In this document: positions 5,795-12,428 of the stretch, in pieces
How positions within the stretch are numbered: position 1 is the first letter of the stretch
Layout: each line of letters begins with the position of its first letter
Source of the DNA: Deltaproteobacteria bacterium
Lineage (GTDB): Bacteria > Desulfobacterota > Desulfobacteria > Desulfobacterales > JAUVGT01
Length of the DNA stretch: 12,440 nucleotides
Assembly: GCA_030593645.1 (NCBI GenBank)
Contig: JAUVGT010000103.1
Span: forward strand, 1 to 12,440
Reading direction: 5' to 3'
The notes under the pieces: model-generated
What the model was told of the DNA's origin: nothing
Databases searched by the model: none
The model's input: only the letters and a program-made list of their open reading frames with translations
Made by a program: the position numbers and the translations under genes

Positions 5795-6793
5795 TTACAG
5801 CCTTTTAAAAAACATTTTTACGTTTGGAGATTCTTTTTGGCGGGCACTGTATTCAGGGCTGCTTTCTTGAACGAATTCCAGAGAAAGAAACAATTTTTCC
5901 AGGCTTGGATTGTTGGTCAGCGCGATAAACCGATGATATCCGCCCAGAATCATTTTTTTGATGAATGAATTAATTGTATAAACCCCGATACGCTGATTTC
6001 GGAATTTGGTTGATATGGCCAGAGCACCGAGTTCGACTGTTTCTTTATTGATTTCCTTTTTTTCGACACATCCGACAATGATTCCATCGATTTTTGTGAC
6101 ATAAAAATTATTTTTGTTATCCTGGAAATATTTTTTTGACCGCGGTTTTAAATACTTTTCTCCTTTGTACCTTCCAAGGATGTCTGATATTACTTTTACT
6201 TCATTATCCGTGCTTACCCTCTTAAATTCCTCGGTGAAGTTATTGGCGATTAAGGTACCGGATCCTTCAATAGTGAAAAGCTCATGTTTGATTGTGTTTT
6301 TACCGGCCGGTAGAATATGAACACGGTCATATTTATTTTTCTCTATTTTAAGGAAAATGTGTTCGAGAATATCTTTAAAATTCGCGTTGGCGATATGATG
6401 GCTGAAATGATCAAAAGTATTCCGGGCATCCTGTGTGGTCAGGGCATTGATCTTTCTGCCGTCCCTGTCGATTAAAAACTTTCTTTCCAGGAAAATTAAT
6501 TTGTAAATAGGGCCCTGATAATCGAGTACGTATTTATAAAAATCCGTTTCAGAAGGTACCCTGACTATGGTTGTGCCGGCCAGTTTTTCTGTTAATTTAC
6601 GAAAGTGTTTTTGGTTGGCAAACCGGTTGGACATATTATGAAAAATGGAGGTGCGAATGCCCTGTCGATTGAGAAATTTAATATCAGCGATAATATCAGA
6701 AAAATGATCCCTCAGGATTCCTTCTCTGCAGGCAATAAAAACAGACTTTCCCGTTAGTGTCTGTGCGTATTCTTTGATGTGAAGTGTCGGCAT
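5795..6793 (-). CDS. NAGS-like protein: degenerate amino-acid-kinase domain plus GNAT domain
   Basis: A 332-aa protein with the two-domain plan of N-acetylglutamate synthase (ArgA). Residues about 1-190 match the kinase-like half: an N-terminal strand, FLNRQGIRTSIFHN, and a late segment RVHILPAGKNTIKHELFTIEGSGTLI that parallels the RVHLVDGR...ELFTREGVGTLV region of ArgA. Residues about 195-315 form a GNAT domain: FYVTKIDGIIVGCVEK, LGALAISTKFRNQRIG as acetyl-CoA motif A, and PSLEKLFLSLEF. Strong divergence (missing Gly-rich phosphate loop, altered pyrophosphate loop) means arginine biosynthesis is possible but not shown. ATG 6793 has no strong Shine-Dalgarno. It follows the HD-domain gene after 100 bp in the same direction. 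Confidence 0.8.
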   Translation of the reverse strand: MPTLHIKEYAQTLTGKSVFIACREGILRDHFSDIIADIKFLNRQGIRTSIFHNMSNRFANQKHFRKLTEKLAGTTIVRVPSETDFYKYVLDYQGPIYKLIFLERKFLIDRDGRKINALTTQDARNTFDHFSHHIANANFKDILEHIFLKIEKNKYDRVHILPAGKNTIKHELFTIEGSGTLIANNFTEEFKRVSTDNEVKVISDILGRYKGEKYLKPRSKKYFQDNKNNFYVTKIDGIIVGCVEKKEINKETVELGALAISTKFRNQRIGVYTINSFIKKMILGGYHRFIALTNNPSLEKLFLSLEFVQESSPEYSARQKESPNVKMFFKRL

Positions 6794-6893
6794 AAATATT
6801 GAATATTGATGGTTTTTGGTTCTATGTTCACCGAGAACTGCTGGTTGCCAGGTGTATTGATTGTGTTGATACCAAAAGGTGTTAAAACCAACT

Positions 6894-7460
6894 TTACGTA
6901 AACATCTTTACCCACTCCTGAAATATTACAGGATGGTCCGGGCCATAACGTTTAAGGTTCTGCAGAATATTTTGGATGGATTTTTCATGGGAACCGTTAT
7001 TTTCATCCTTGGAAAAAAATTTATCAGCATAACAGACCAGCTGTTCTTCAATGGTGACCGGAACCATATCCCGCTCAGGCAGGGGAAGGTTCATCTGTTT
7101 GATGTGTTCCACCTTGATTCCGACTCCCACATGCCGTTCGCAAACCAGGGCGTGTTTTGACAGTCCCATGCTGTCCAGTAATTCACGGCCAAGATATCCA
7201 TGGCACACATAGGGTTTTTCACCAAAACAGTCGAGTCCGGGTGCATCGGTCAAAAAGATACCGATATCATGCAGCATGGCGGCTTCTTTGATAAATCTGA
7301 TATCAGGGTTAAGATGGGCAACCTTTGCAGCGGATTCCAGCGCTTTTTGGGCAACCCGTTCTCCATGACAGATTAAGGTGTCAAAGAGTTTAGAACCGGG
7401 TTTGTAGTACCTGCTGATGATTTCGACAGGTTTGATTTCGATGGGAGCTTTAGAATACAT
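6894..7460 (-). CDS. HD-domain (HDIG-type) predicted metal-dependent phosphohydrolase
   Basis: A 188-aa single-domain protein. The metal-binding HD signature is spread as H32 (CHGERV), H64-D65 in AAMLHDIG, H87 (CHGYLGRELL), H110 (CERHVGVG) and D146 (CYADKFFS). This is the full set for a one- or two-metal HD phosphohydrolase. The compact size and lack of a sensor domain argue against an HD-GYP cyclic-di-GMP enzyme; a small nucleotide or phosphoester substrate is more likely but unidentified. ATG 7460 has no clear ribosome site; GAGG lies too far upstream. It is downstream of prfB on the same strand, separated by a palindromic repeat and a hairpin repeat, so co-transcription with prfB is uncertain. 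Confidence 0.88.
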   Translation of the reverse strand: MYSKAPIEIKPVEIISRYYKPGSKLFDTLICHGERVAQKALESAAKVAHLNPDIRFIKEAAMLHDIGIFLTDAPGLDCFGEKPYVCHGYLGRELLDSMGLSKHALVCERHVGVGIKVEHIKQMNLPLPERDMVPVTIEEQLVCYADKFFSKDENNGSHEKSIQNILQNLKRYGPDHPVIFQEWVKMFT

Positions 7461-7546
7461 AATTTATGATTTTATAAATTGTTCCTCTTGAACGAAATTG
7501 GCGATCAATGTCCTTTCCATATTTTGAGGCAACTCACCGTTTCTGG

Positions 7547-7566
7547 ATTCCCGCCTCCGCGGGAAT
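7547..7566 (+). repeat. Short hairpin repeat (ATTCCC-N8-GGGAAT type), copy 2
   Basis: ATTCCCGC-CTCC-GCGGGAAT, a perfect 8-bp stem, within CTGG...GACGG. It lies between the HD gene and the palindrome downstream of prfB. Confidence 0.92.
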
Positions 7567-7605
7567 GACGGGGGATGTGTACTATTTTGCGAGTTACACG
7601 CCACA

Positions 7606-7760
7606 AAAAGCGGTTTCAAAATCTCCAATCGGGTTCAAGTTCAAGGCGGAGCAAAGATTTCAACCACAGGAATATATTTATATTTCGAGGATTGATCCGC
7701 CTCATGCGGACTGCTCCCACGCAGAAATTGGATCTGAGGGGAGGTTTTGAAACCGCTTTT
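7606..7760. repeat. Palindromic repeat family C
   Basis: Inverted arms of 21 bases, 7606-7626 and 7740-7760, match at 20 positions (AAAAGCGGTTTCAAAA...). An inner hairpin CCGC-CTCAT-GCGG lies near the middle. On the minus strand the core carries TTCTGCGT and CGCCTTGAACTTGAAC, also found in family A in the same order, so A and C appear related despite different arms. The right edge overlaps the stop codon of prfB. There is no clear T-tract, but the palindrome could still act in 3'-end formation. Confidence 0.88.
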
Positions 7761-8857
7761 AGGCTTTCCCTGCCAGGAGTACCCCCTCTATAAAGGGATC
7801 AAGTCCGCCATCCAGCACATTATTCACATTTCCCACATCCATGTTTATTCGGTGGTCCTTTACCATTTGGTAAGGATGCATGACATAAGACCGGATCTGA
7901 CTGCCCCAGGCGATTTCATTTTTATTGTCATGAATTTCCTGGACTTTATTTTCCTGTTTCTCTTTTTCTATCTGATGGAGACGGGCCTTTAACACCTTCA
8001 TTGCCATGTCTTTGTTCCGGTGCTGTGATTTTTCCTGCTGGCACTGTACTGCGATTCCGGTCGGGAGATGCGTGATACGAACAGCGCTGCAGGTTTTATT
8101 GACATGCTGTCCGCCTGCTCCGCTTGCCCTGAACACATCGATCCTCAGATCTTTATCATCAATATCGATGACAATTTCATTGTCCAGTTCAGGGTAAACA
8201 AAAACGGAGGCAAATGATGTATGGCGTTTACCGTTCGCGTTAAAAGGCGAAATCCTAACCAGGCGATGAACACCTGTTTCCGCCTTTAAATAACCATATG
8301 CCAATTCACCGACAGCCGTGAAAGTCACACTTTTAATACCTGCTTCATCTCCGGGCTGAAAATCGATGATATTGATTTTAAATCCTTTTCGTTCAATCCA
8401 TCGCGCGTACATCCGAAAAAGCATTTCGGCCCAATCCTGGGCTTCTGTTCCGCCCGCTCCCGCGTTTATGGACACAATCGCGTTATTATGATCATCTTCA
8501 CCGCTGAGCATCAGTTCAATGGATAGTTTATCTAATTTTTTGTCAATAGAGATAAGCTGTTTGGATACTTCTTCAATCGTATTGTCGTCTGATTCTTCCT
8601 CTCCCAGTTCGAGCAGTATCTCAGACTCTTCCAGCTCACCGGTCAGTCCCTGGAATTTTTCAACCAGGTTTGTTAATGCTGTTCTTTCTTTTAGCAGCGG
8701 TTTTGTTTCTTCGGGGTTGTCCCAGAAGCCGTCTTTTGAGATGATTTCTTCAATTTCTTTGAGTCGGATTTTTTGAGTAGAAAGGTCAAAGATACCCCTC
8801 TAACTGTTCCAATTTTTGATTCAGGTTTTTTAATGATTGTTTGAGTTCAGCAGACAT
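7759..8857 (-). CDS. prfB: Peptide chain release factor 2, made by programmed +1 frameshift
   Basis: RF2 reads UGA and UAA stop codons and triggers peptide release at the ribosome. A first frame of 23 sense codons from ATG 8857 (MSAELKQSLKNLNQKL...) ends at in-frame TGA 8788-8786. A +1 shift joins it to the main frame for a 365-aa product, the same length as E. coli RF2. The codon-recognition tripeptide SPF is at 203-205 and the peptidyl-hydrolysis motif GGQ at 248-250 (GAGGQHVNKT). A strong AGGAGG at 8866-8871 sits 8 bases before the start. lnt lies upstream on the same strand, with about 335 bp of repeats between them. The TAA stop overlaps the edge of the family-C palindrome. Expression is autoregulated through the frameshift. 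Confidence 0.97.
8785..8800 (-). promoter_or_regulatory. prfB programmed +1 frameshift signal
   Basis: On the minus strand it reads GAG GGG TAT CTT TGA C. The GAGGGG is an internal Shine-Dalgarno-like element three bases before the CTT slip codon, followed by TGA-C, the same arrangement as in E. coli. When RF2 is scarce, the ribosome pauses at UGA and slips from CUU to UUU, continuing with GAC. It lies at codon 24, close to the codon 26 of E. coli. Confidence 0.97.
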
Positions 8858-8899
8858 TGTTAATACCTCCTGTATCGGTTGATCCGGTAAATGCTAATT

Positions 8900-9090
8900 T
8901 TGACGGTTTCGTAAAAAGTCCAACTTCTGCGTTGTGCTGCATTTCGCAATCATTCAACTCCCCTGTTAAATAAAAAGACAGATTTAACAGGGCGGGTCCG
9001 ATAAGTACGCTTCATCATTACAAATATTGCACGCCTTGAATTTGAACTCTTTACGAAACCGTCTATTCGGACTTTTTACGAGACCATCAA
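8900..9090. repeat. Palindromic repeat family A, copy 2, with internal hairpin insertion
   Basis: The arms ggtttcgtaaaaagtcc (8905-8921) and ggactttttacgagacc (9069-9085) match copies 1 and 3. Relative to copy 1 the core has about 40 extra bases at 8959-8998 holding a perfect 11-bp hairpin, CCCTGTTAAAT (8961-8971) with ATTTAACAGGG (8982-8992). The insertion replaces one side of the GTAC inner hairpin. The element fills the gap between lnt and prfB together with the composite at 9114-9207. Confidence 0.9.
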
Positions 9091-9113
9091 TTTTATTATT
9101 TGGCGGCTAATTT

Positions 9114-9207
9114 ATGATGGAATCGTAAAGAGTCCGAAAATCTTCTTTAGCGTCATCCCGGCATCCAAGGGAGTGACGGGGAAACGGACTTTTTACGAAA
9201 CCGTCAA
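9114..9207. repeat. Composite repeat: family-A arms around a hairpin-repeat variant
   Basis: The left arm tgatggaatcgtaaagagtc (from 9114) and right arm cggactttttacgaaaccgt (9185-9204) are family-A termini, but the normal core is replaced by cgtcatcccggcatccaagg gagtgacggg-like sequence (9151-9180), a degenerate relative of the ATTCCC hairpin repeats in the opposite orientation. The right end encodes the last four residues and stop of Lnt. Confidence 0.75.
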
Positions 9208-10755
9208 TCTTGATTTCACTTTAACATATATCGCAATTGAAGCGAATAATACAAGACATAAAACAGCGAAAAGATCGCCGAACCTTGTATAGAGTGAAAT
9301 TTCATTGAGCAGGGGTACGGATCTTGTTTCGGCCGCATCTTCGAAAATCGGTGTTGCAACCATCACGCGGCCCACAGGGTCGATGATACCGCTTATCCCT
9401 GTATTGGCCGCGCGGGCAAGAGATCTCCGGTTTTCAATTGCCCTGAAAATTGACATGGAAAAATGCTGATATGGGACGCTTGTTTTTTCATACCAGGCAT
9501 CATTTGTGATGTTGATTAGCAGGGAAGCTCCATTGTTAACCATCATCCGGGAAAGATCAGGAAAAATAATTTCATAGCAAATTTGTATTCCCAGGCCGGT
9601 TTTTCTCCAAATGATCGTTTTGCCGGGTTTACCGGAACTAAAATCTCCCGCATGGGCAACCATTTTACCAACAAATGGAAGATATTTTTTCAGGGGTACA
9701 TATTCACCAAATGGAACAAGATGAACCTTGTCATATTTGTCCCGAGCAGTTCCGTCCGGTTTTACAAGGTAGGCGCTGTTATAATAGTCATGAGATTTTT
9801 TATTTCCGGTTACAGATGGACTGCCGATGATAAAATCCGCATCCATATCCCGGATTCCCTTTTGCAGGATATCTGTCAGACGTTTATTATTATACATATA
9901 AAATGGTGCCGCGGTTTCCGGCCAGATGATCAGGTCCGGTTTTTGCCTGGCAGAAATCTTTGACAGGTAAATATATTTATTAATGGTTGAAACCTGAAAG
10001 TTCTTTTTCCATTTTAGTTTCTGTTCGATATTTCCTTGAATCACAGCCACCCGCACAGTTTCAGATGCCTTTGACAGCTGATCTATTCTATTGATTCTCC
10101 ATGATCCATATATCCAGTTAAGACCGAAAAAGAATATTGATACCGTAATCGCGATGACCGCCGTTTGTTTTTTAATTATAACTCCCCGCTCTTTATTTCC
10201 GGTCCGATACAGGAATATATAAAAAAGTGAAACATTGACCAGGATGATCAGGAAGGAAACGCCATATACGCCAAGTATATCTGAAATCTGGATAATATGC
10301 AGGTGGTTATACTGAGAATACCCGAGGAGTTCCCACGGAAATCCTGTAATCAGAATTGAGCGAATGTATTCCAGTGAAACCCAGCAAACCGGGAGGAGTA
10401 TCATGCCAGAAAAGGATATCCGGCATATCCGGATAAACATCATTGAAAATACAGCTGTATAGAGTGCAAGGCCCCCGGCCAGAAGGATAAGAAACGTGAC
10501 GCATAAATGGATGGGGAGCAGCCCAAATGTTTTTAAAAAAGGAATTAAAAAGTAAAAGAGTGTGAGATAATGGGCAAAACCGGATAAGAATCCAAGAAAA
10601 AACCGGTCTTTCCAGGAGAGGTCCTTAATCGCGACGAGCAAGGGTACCAGGAAAAACCAGGCAAACCAGCTCAGCCCGATTTTTGGGAAAGAGCAGGTCA
10701 GGAGCAGCCCGCTTAAAATAGCCAGACCTATTTCCTTTTTACCGGGTTTATTCAT
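9193..10755 (-). CDS. lnt: Apolipoprotein N-acyltransferase
   Basis: Lnt transfers an acyl chain from phospholipid to the N-terminal Cys of diacylated lipoproteins in the inner membrane, the last step of lipoprotein maturation. The 520-aa protein has multiple N-terminal membrane helices (about residues 8-225), a periplasmic carbon-nitrogen hydrolase domain (about 232-475) and a C-terminal helix (about 492-512). The catalytic triad is visible as E280 (WPETAAPF), K343 (YDKVHLVPFGEY, with E351) and C393 (QICYEIIFPD). FPWELLGYSQ at 139-148 is typical of the family. ATG 10755 has only a distant GGA upstream. The last residues LTVS and the TAA are encoded by a family-A repeat end (9193-9207), so the tail was probably extended or replaced by the repeat. 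Confidence 0.97.
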   Translation of the reverse strand: MNKPGKKEIGLAILSGLLLTCSFPKIGLSWFAWFFLVPLLVAIKDLSWKDRFFLGFLSGFAHYLTLFYFLIPFLKTFGLLPIHLCVTFLILLAGGLALYTAVFSMMFIRICRISFSGMILLPVCWVSLEYIRSILITGFPWELLGYSQYNHLHIIQISDILGVYGVSFLIILVNVSLFYIFLYRTGNKERGVIIKKQTAVIAITVSIFFFGLNWIYGSWRINRIDQLSKASETVRVAVIQGNIEQKLKWKKNFQVSTINKYIYLSKISARQKPDLIIWPETAAPFYMYNNKRLTDILQKGIRDMDADFIIGSPSVTGNKKSHDYYNSAYLVKPDGTARDKYDKVHLVPFGEYVPLKKYLPFVGKMVAHAGDFSSGKPGKTIIWRKTGLGIQICYEIIFPDLSRMMVNNGASLLINITNDAWYEKTSVPYQHFSMSIFRAIENRRSLARAANTGISGIIDPVGRVMVATPIFEDAAETRSVPLLNEISLYTRFGDLFAVLCLVLFASIAIYVKVKSRLTVS

Positions 10756-10801
10756 TATATTGATATTCCATTTTATTCAGTTACATAATAAATCCCCTCT
10801 T

Positions 10802-10963
10802 AGGGTTCGCGTAAAAGTAAATTCACAAATTTTAAGGGTCGAGGCGGCCAGTCGACAAGGCGCAAAAGCGCAGAAATATCAAGCATATTTCGAGCTTTTG
10901 CAACGCAACCGAATGGGATGATTCGCCCCTTAAAATGTGAAGTTATTTTTGCGCGAGCCCTTA
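10802..10963. repeat. Palindromic repeat family B, complete copy
   Basis: The imperfect terminal arms are agggttcgcgtaaaagtaaa (left) and the inverse of the gttatttttgcgcgagccct end (right). The core folds as GCAAAAGC / GAAATAT - caagc - ATATTTC / GCTTTTGC, a nested hairpin around 10861-10910. On the minus strand TTCTGCG and CGCCTTG occur in the order seen in families A and C. It lies upstream of lnt, in the gap before the plus-strand membrane protein gene. Confidence 0.85.
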
Positions 10964-11162
10964 GATGGGGTACTTACCTTTTTGAAACCACATATAGATT
11001 CTTTTATATCTGCTGTGATATTACCATCACATAGTATGGTGTCAATATATTTCGTGGTTAAAAAAATAAAATCGACTGTACTTCTATAACAATCCCTCAA
11101 AAAATTATTAAAATGGGGCGTCATAAAAAGTGATGGAAAAGGATTAAATCCATTTTTTCTGG
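10964..11162. other. Gene-free spacer
   Basis: AT-rich sequence between the family-B palindrome and a hairpin repeat. An 85-aa minus-strand open frame across it is built largely from repeat sequence at both ends and has no ribosome site. I see no convincing feature in the middle. Confidence 0.5.
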
Positions 11163-11182
11163 ATACCGGCCTCCGCCGGTAT
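11163..11182 (+). repeat. Short hairpin repeat, copy 3 with compensatory stem changes
   Basis: ATACCGGC-CTCC-GCCGGTAT, preceded by CTGG and followed by GACA. The same loop as copy 2, but two stem pairs are swapped relative to ATTCCCGC/GCGGGAAT, keeping the 8-bp stem perfect. Confidence 0.88.
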
Positions 11183-11241
11183 GACATTTGGCGTGCGTTT
11201 GGTGATTTTTATTACATTCACCGAGAATTGCTGCATTAAAA

Positions 11242-11279
11242 TGTCAAGTGTTGACACGCCATTTGGATTTCAATATAGT
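11242..11279 (+). promoter_or_regulatory. Strong sigma70-type promoter with overlapping dyad
   Basis: TTGACA at 11251-11256 is a perfect -35, followed by 17 bases and TATAGT at 11274-11279, one base from the consensus -10. The -35 forms the right half of a perfect dyad, TGTCAA-GTG-TTGACA (11242-11256), which could be a repressor site. Transcription would start near 11286, giving a leader of about 125 nt before the membrane protein gene at 11413. Confidence 0.75.
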
Positions 11280-11335
11280 GAGCACGGGTTTGAATTTAAC
11301 CATTATCATTCAACAATTGTTATTATCATTTTTTA

Positions 11336-11360
11336 CTTATCCGGTTTTGCTTATCCGGTT
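11336..11360 (+). repeat. Tandem 11-mer in the leader
   Basis: CTTATCCGGTT occurs at 11336-11346 and 11350-11360, separated by TTG. The second copy with the following AAG is nearly palindromic. It lies in the predicted 5' leader of the downstream membrane protein gene and might bind a regulator. Confidence 0.6.
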
Positions 11361-11412
11361 AAGAAATTTCCGATTTCAATCTATATTCATATAAATATGG
11401 GAGGGCTTGGCG

Positions 11413-12000
11413 ATGGATTTTAAGAAACATCTTGAGATAGCGTGGGTTTTGACACTAAAGCATATTGCTTCGTTGATCATTATGACATTTGTCATGCTCA
11501 TTGTATCGGTTTTTACCATAGGTATCCTGGCCCCGGTCACAATGGCGGGCTATACACAGTCTATTCTGTTGATGTTAAGAGAAAAGCGTGAACCCAAGAT
11601 ACCGGATCTGTTTTCTCAATTCCACCTGTTTCTTCCTCTTCTGGGATTTTCGCTTGTTGTTTTTATTGTAATTACGATCGGTTTTATGCTCCTGTTTTTT
11701 CCGGGTTTAATTATTTCTCTGTTTGTATCTTTTGCATGTATCTATATGATACCGTTGATGGTAGACAAGAAATTGAATCTGATCGATGCCGTAAAAGAGA
11801 GCTATTCCATGTCTGTCAGCAAAGGAGTTCTGACTGATAATATTGTTATCGTGCTGATTTACATTGGTATTTGTATGATTGGCAGTACTGTTTTTATTGG
11901 CACATTGTTTACCCAGCCTCTGGCCACAATCTTTCTCCTTTCAGTTTATGAAGATAAGATAAAATCCGGATCACAGGAGAAAAAAGCACCCAAGCAATAA
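11413..12000 (+). CDS. Multi-pass inner-membrane protein of unknown function
   Basis: A 195-aa protein with hydrophobic segments at about 17-45, 72-95, 98-117 and 142-176 and a short hydrophilic C-terminal tail (DKIKSGSQEKKAPKQ). The segment FFPGLIISLFVSFACIYMIPLMVDKKLNLIDAVKESYSMSVSKG has the proline/aspartate and 'dAl..S' pattern of uncharacterised YciC/DUF975-like membrane families, so it is probably of that broad type; substrate and role are unknown. ATG 11413 is chosen over the TTG two codons earlier because GGAGG (11400-11404) lies 8 bases before it. It is a monocistronic unit, with its own strong promoter at 11251-11279 and an intrinsic terminator 25 bases after the stop. Repeats flank it on both sides. 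Confidence 0.88.
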   Translation: MDFKKHLEIAWVLTLKHIASLIIMTFVMLIVSVFTIGILAPVTMAGYTQSILLMLREKREPKIPDLFSQFHLFLPLLGFSLVVFIVITIGFMLLFFPGLIISLFVSFACIYMIPLMVDKKLNLIDAVKESYSMSVSKGVLTDNIVIVLIYIGICMIGSTVFIGTLFTQPLATIFLLSVYEDKIKSGSQEKKAPKQ

Positions 12001-12025
12001 AATTAAAGCGTATCGATCAACATGG

Positions 12026-12052
12026 GGGCAGGCCATTGAGCCTGCCCTTTTT
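12026..12052 (+). terminator. Intrinsic terminator of the membrane protein gene
   Basis: GGGCAGGC (12026-12033) pairs perfectly with GCCTGCCC (12040-12047) around the loop CATTGA, followed by TTTTT. It lies 25 bases after the stop codon on the same strand. Confidence 0.93.
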
Positions 12053-12095
12053 GATTGATGGTCGTATTGCATATGTAAGCAGTCAATTCATCTTT

Positions 12096-12250
12096 TTGAC
12101 GGTCTCGTAAAAAGTCCAACTTCTGCGTTGTGCTGCATTTTTCAATGATTCAACGTACGATAAGTACGCTTTATCATTACAATATTTGTACGTCTTGAAT
12201 TTGAACTCTTTACGAAACCGTCTAATTCGAACTTTTTACGAGACCATCAA
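12096..12250. repeat. Palindromic repeat family A, copy 3
   Basis: Runs from ttgacggtctcgtaaaaagt to the matching end cgagaccatcaa. The left arm at 12101-12117 and right arm at 12229-12245 pair at all but one or two positions. The core matches copy 1 with a few substitutions and keeps the CGTAC-GATAA-GTACG inner hairpin. Both outer arms carry the same tttcg to tctcg change, so they have changed together. Confidence 0.92.
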
Positions 12251-12292
12251 CTTTTTAGTCTTCGAAATTTCATACCCATTATCATACATTTC

Positions 12293-12392
12293 GCACTTGA
12301 GTAAAAATCCGGGTCCAAAGGGCCCGGCTTTGACTTGTCCGCCATAGCTTTAGCGGCGGTGGATCACCCCTCTAAGGGGATTTAACAAGTGC
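12293..12392. repeat. 100-bp palindromic element with internal hairpins (family D)
   Basis: Imperfect outer arms GCACTTGAGTAAAAATCC (12293-12310) and GGATTTAACAAGTGC (12378-12392) enclose three inner hairpins: CCGGGTCC/GGGCCCGG (12309-12327), TCCGCC/GGCGG(T)GGA around 12338-12363, and CCCCT/AGGGG around 12367-12379. No gene is seen from 12053 to the end of the window; the stretch is entirely repeats. Confidence 0.75.
12303..12327 (-). terminator. Possible minus-strand intrinsic terminator inside family D
   Basis: Read on the minus strand, CCGGGCCC-TTT-GGACCCGG is an 8-bp stem (one G-T pair) followed by ATTTTT. It could end a transcript entering from beyond the right edge of the window. Confidence 0.5.
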
Positions 12393-12428
12393 CTAAAGTG
12401 CGCTAAAGTGACTAAAATGCCTAAAGTT
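12393..12428 (+). repeat. Short tandem CTAAAGT-like repeats
   Basis: CTAAA recurs at 12393, 12403, 12412 and 12421, in the contexts CTAAAGTG, CTAAAGTG, CTAAAATG and CTAAAGTT, with a period of 9-10 bases, directly after the family-D element. The array may continue outside the window. Confidence 0.75.

Noticed and set aside
7508..7793. Two overlapping plus-strand open frames of 72-80 aa
   Set aside because: Both translate the hairpin repeat and the family-C palindrome and then run antisense into prfB.
8519..8776. 85-aa Ser-rich plus-strand open frame
   Set aside because: It is antisense to the N-terminal half of RF2, whose coding frame here is confirmed by the frameshift site and full-length match.
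8900..9207. CRISPR or IS remnant between lnt and prfB
   Set aside because: The repeats are inverted arms with hairpin cores, not regular direct repeats with spacers, and there is no transposase frame.
10930..11187. 85-aa minus-strand open frame
   Set aside because: Its start (MSYRRRPVSRKN) is the translation of the short hairpin repeat and its end lies in the family-B palindrome; there is no ribosome site.
11300..11332. Fur-box-like GATAAT words in the leader of the membrane protein gene
   Set aside because: Two GATAAT words on the minus strand are 14 bases apart instead of in adjacent hexamers, so the Fur consensus is not met.
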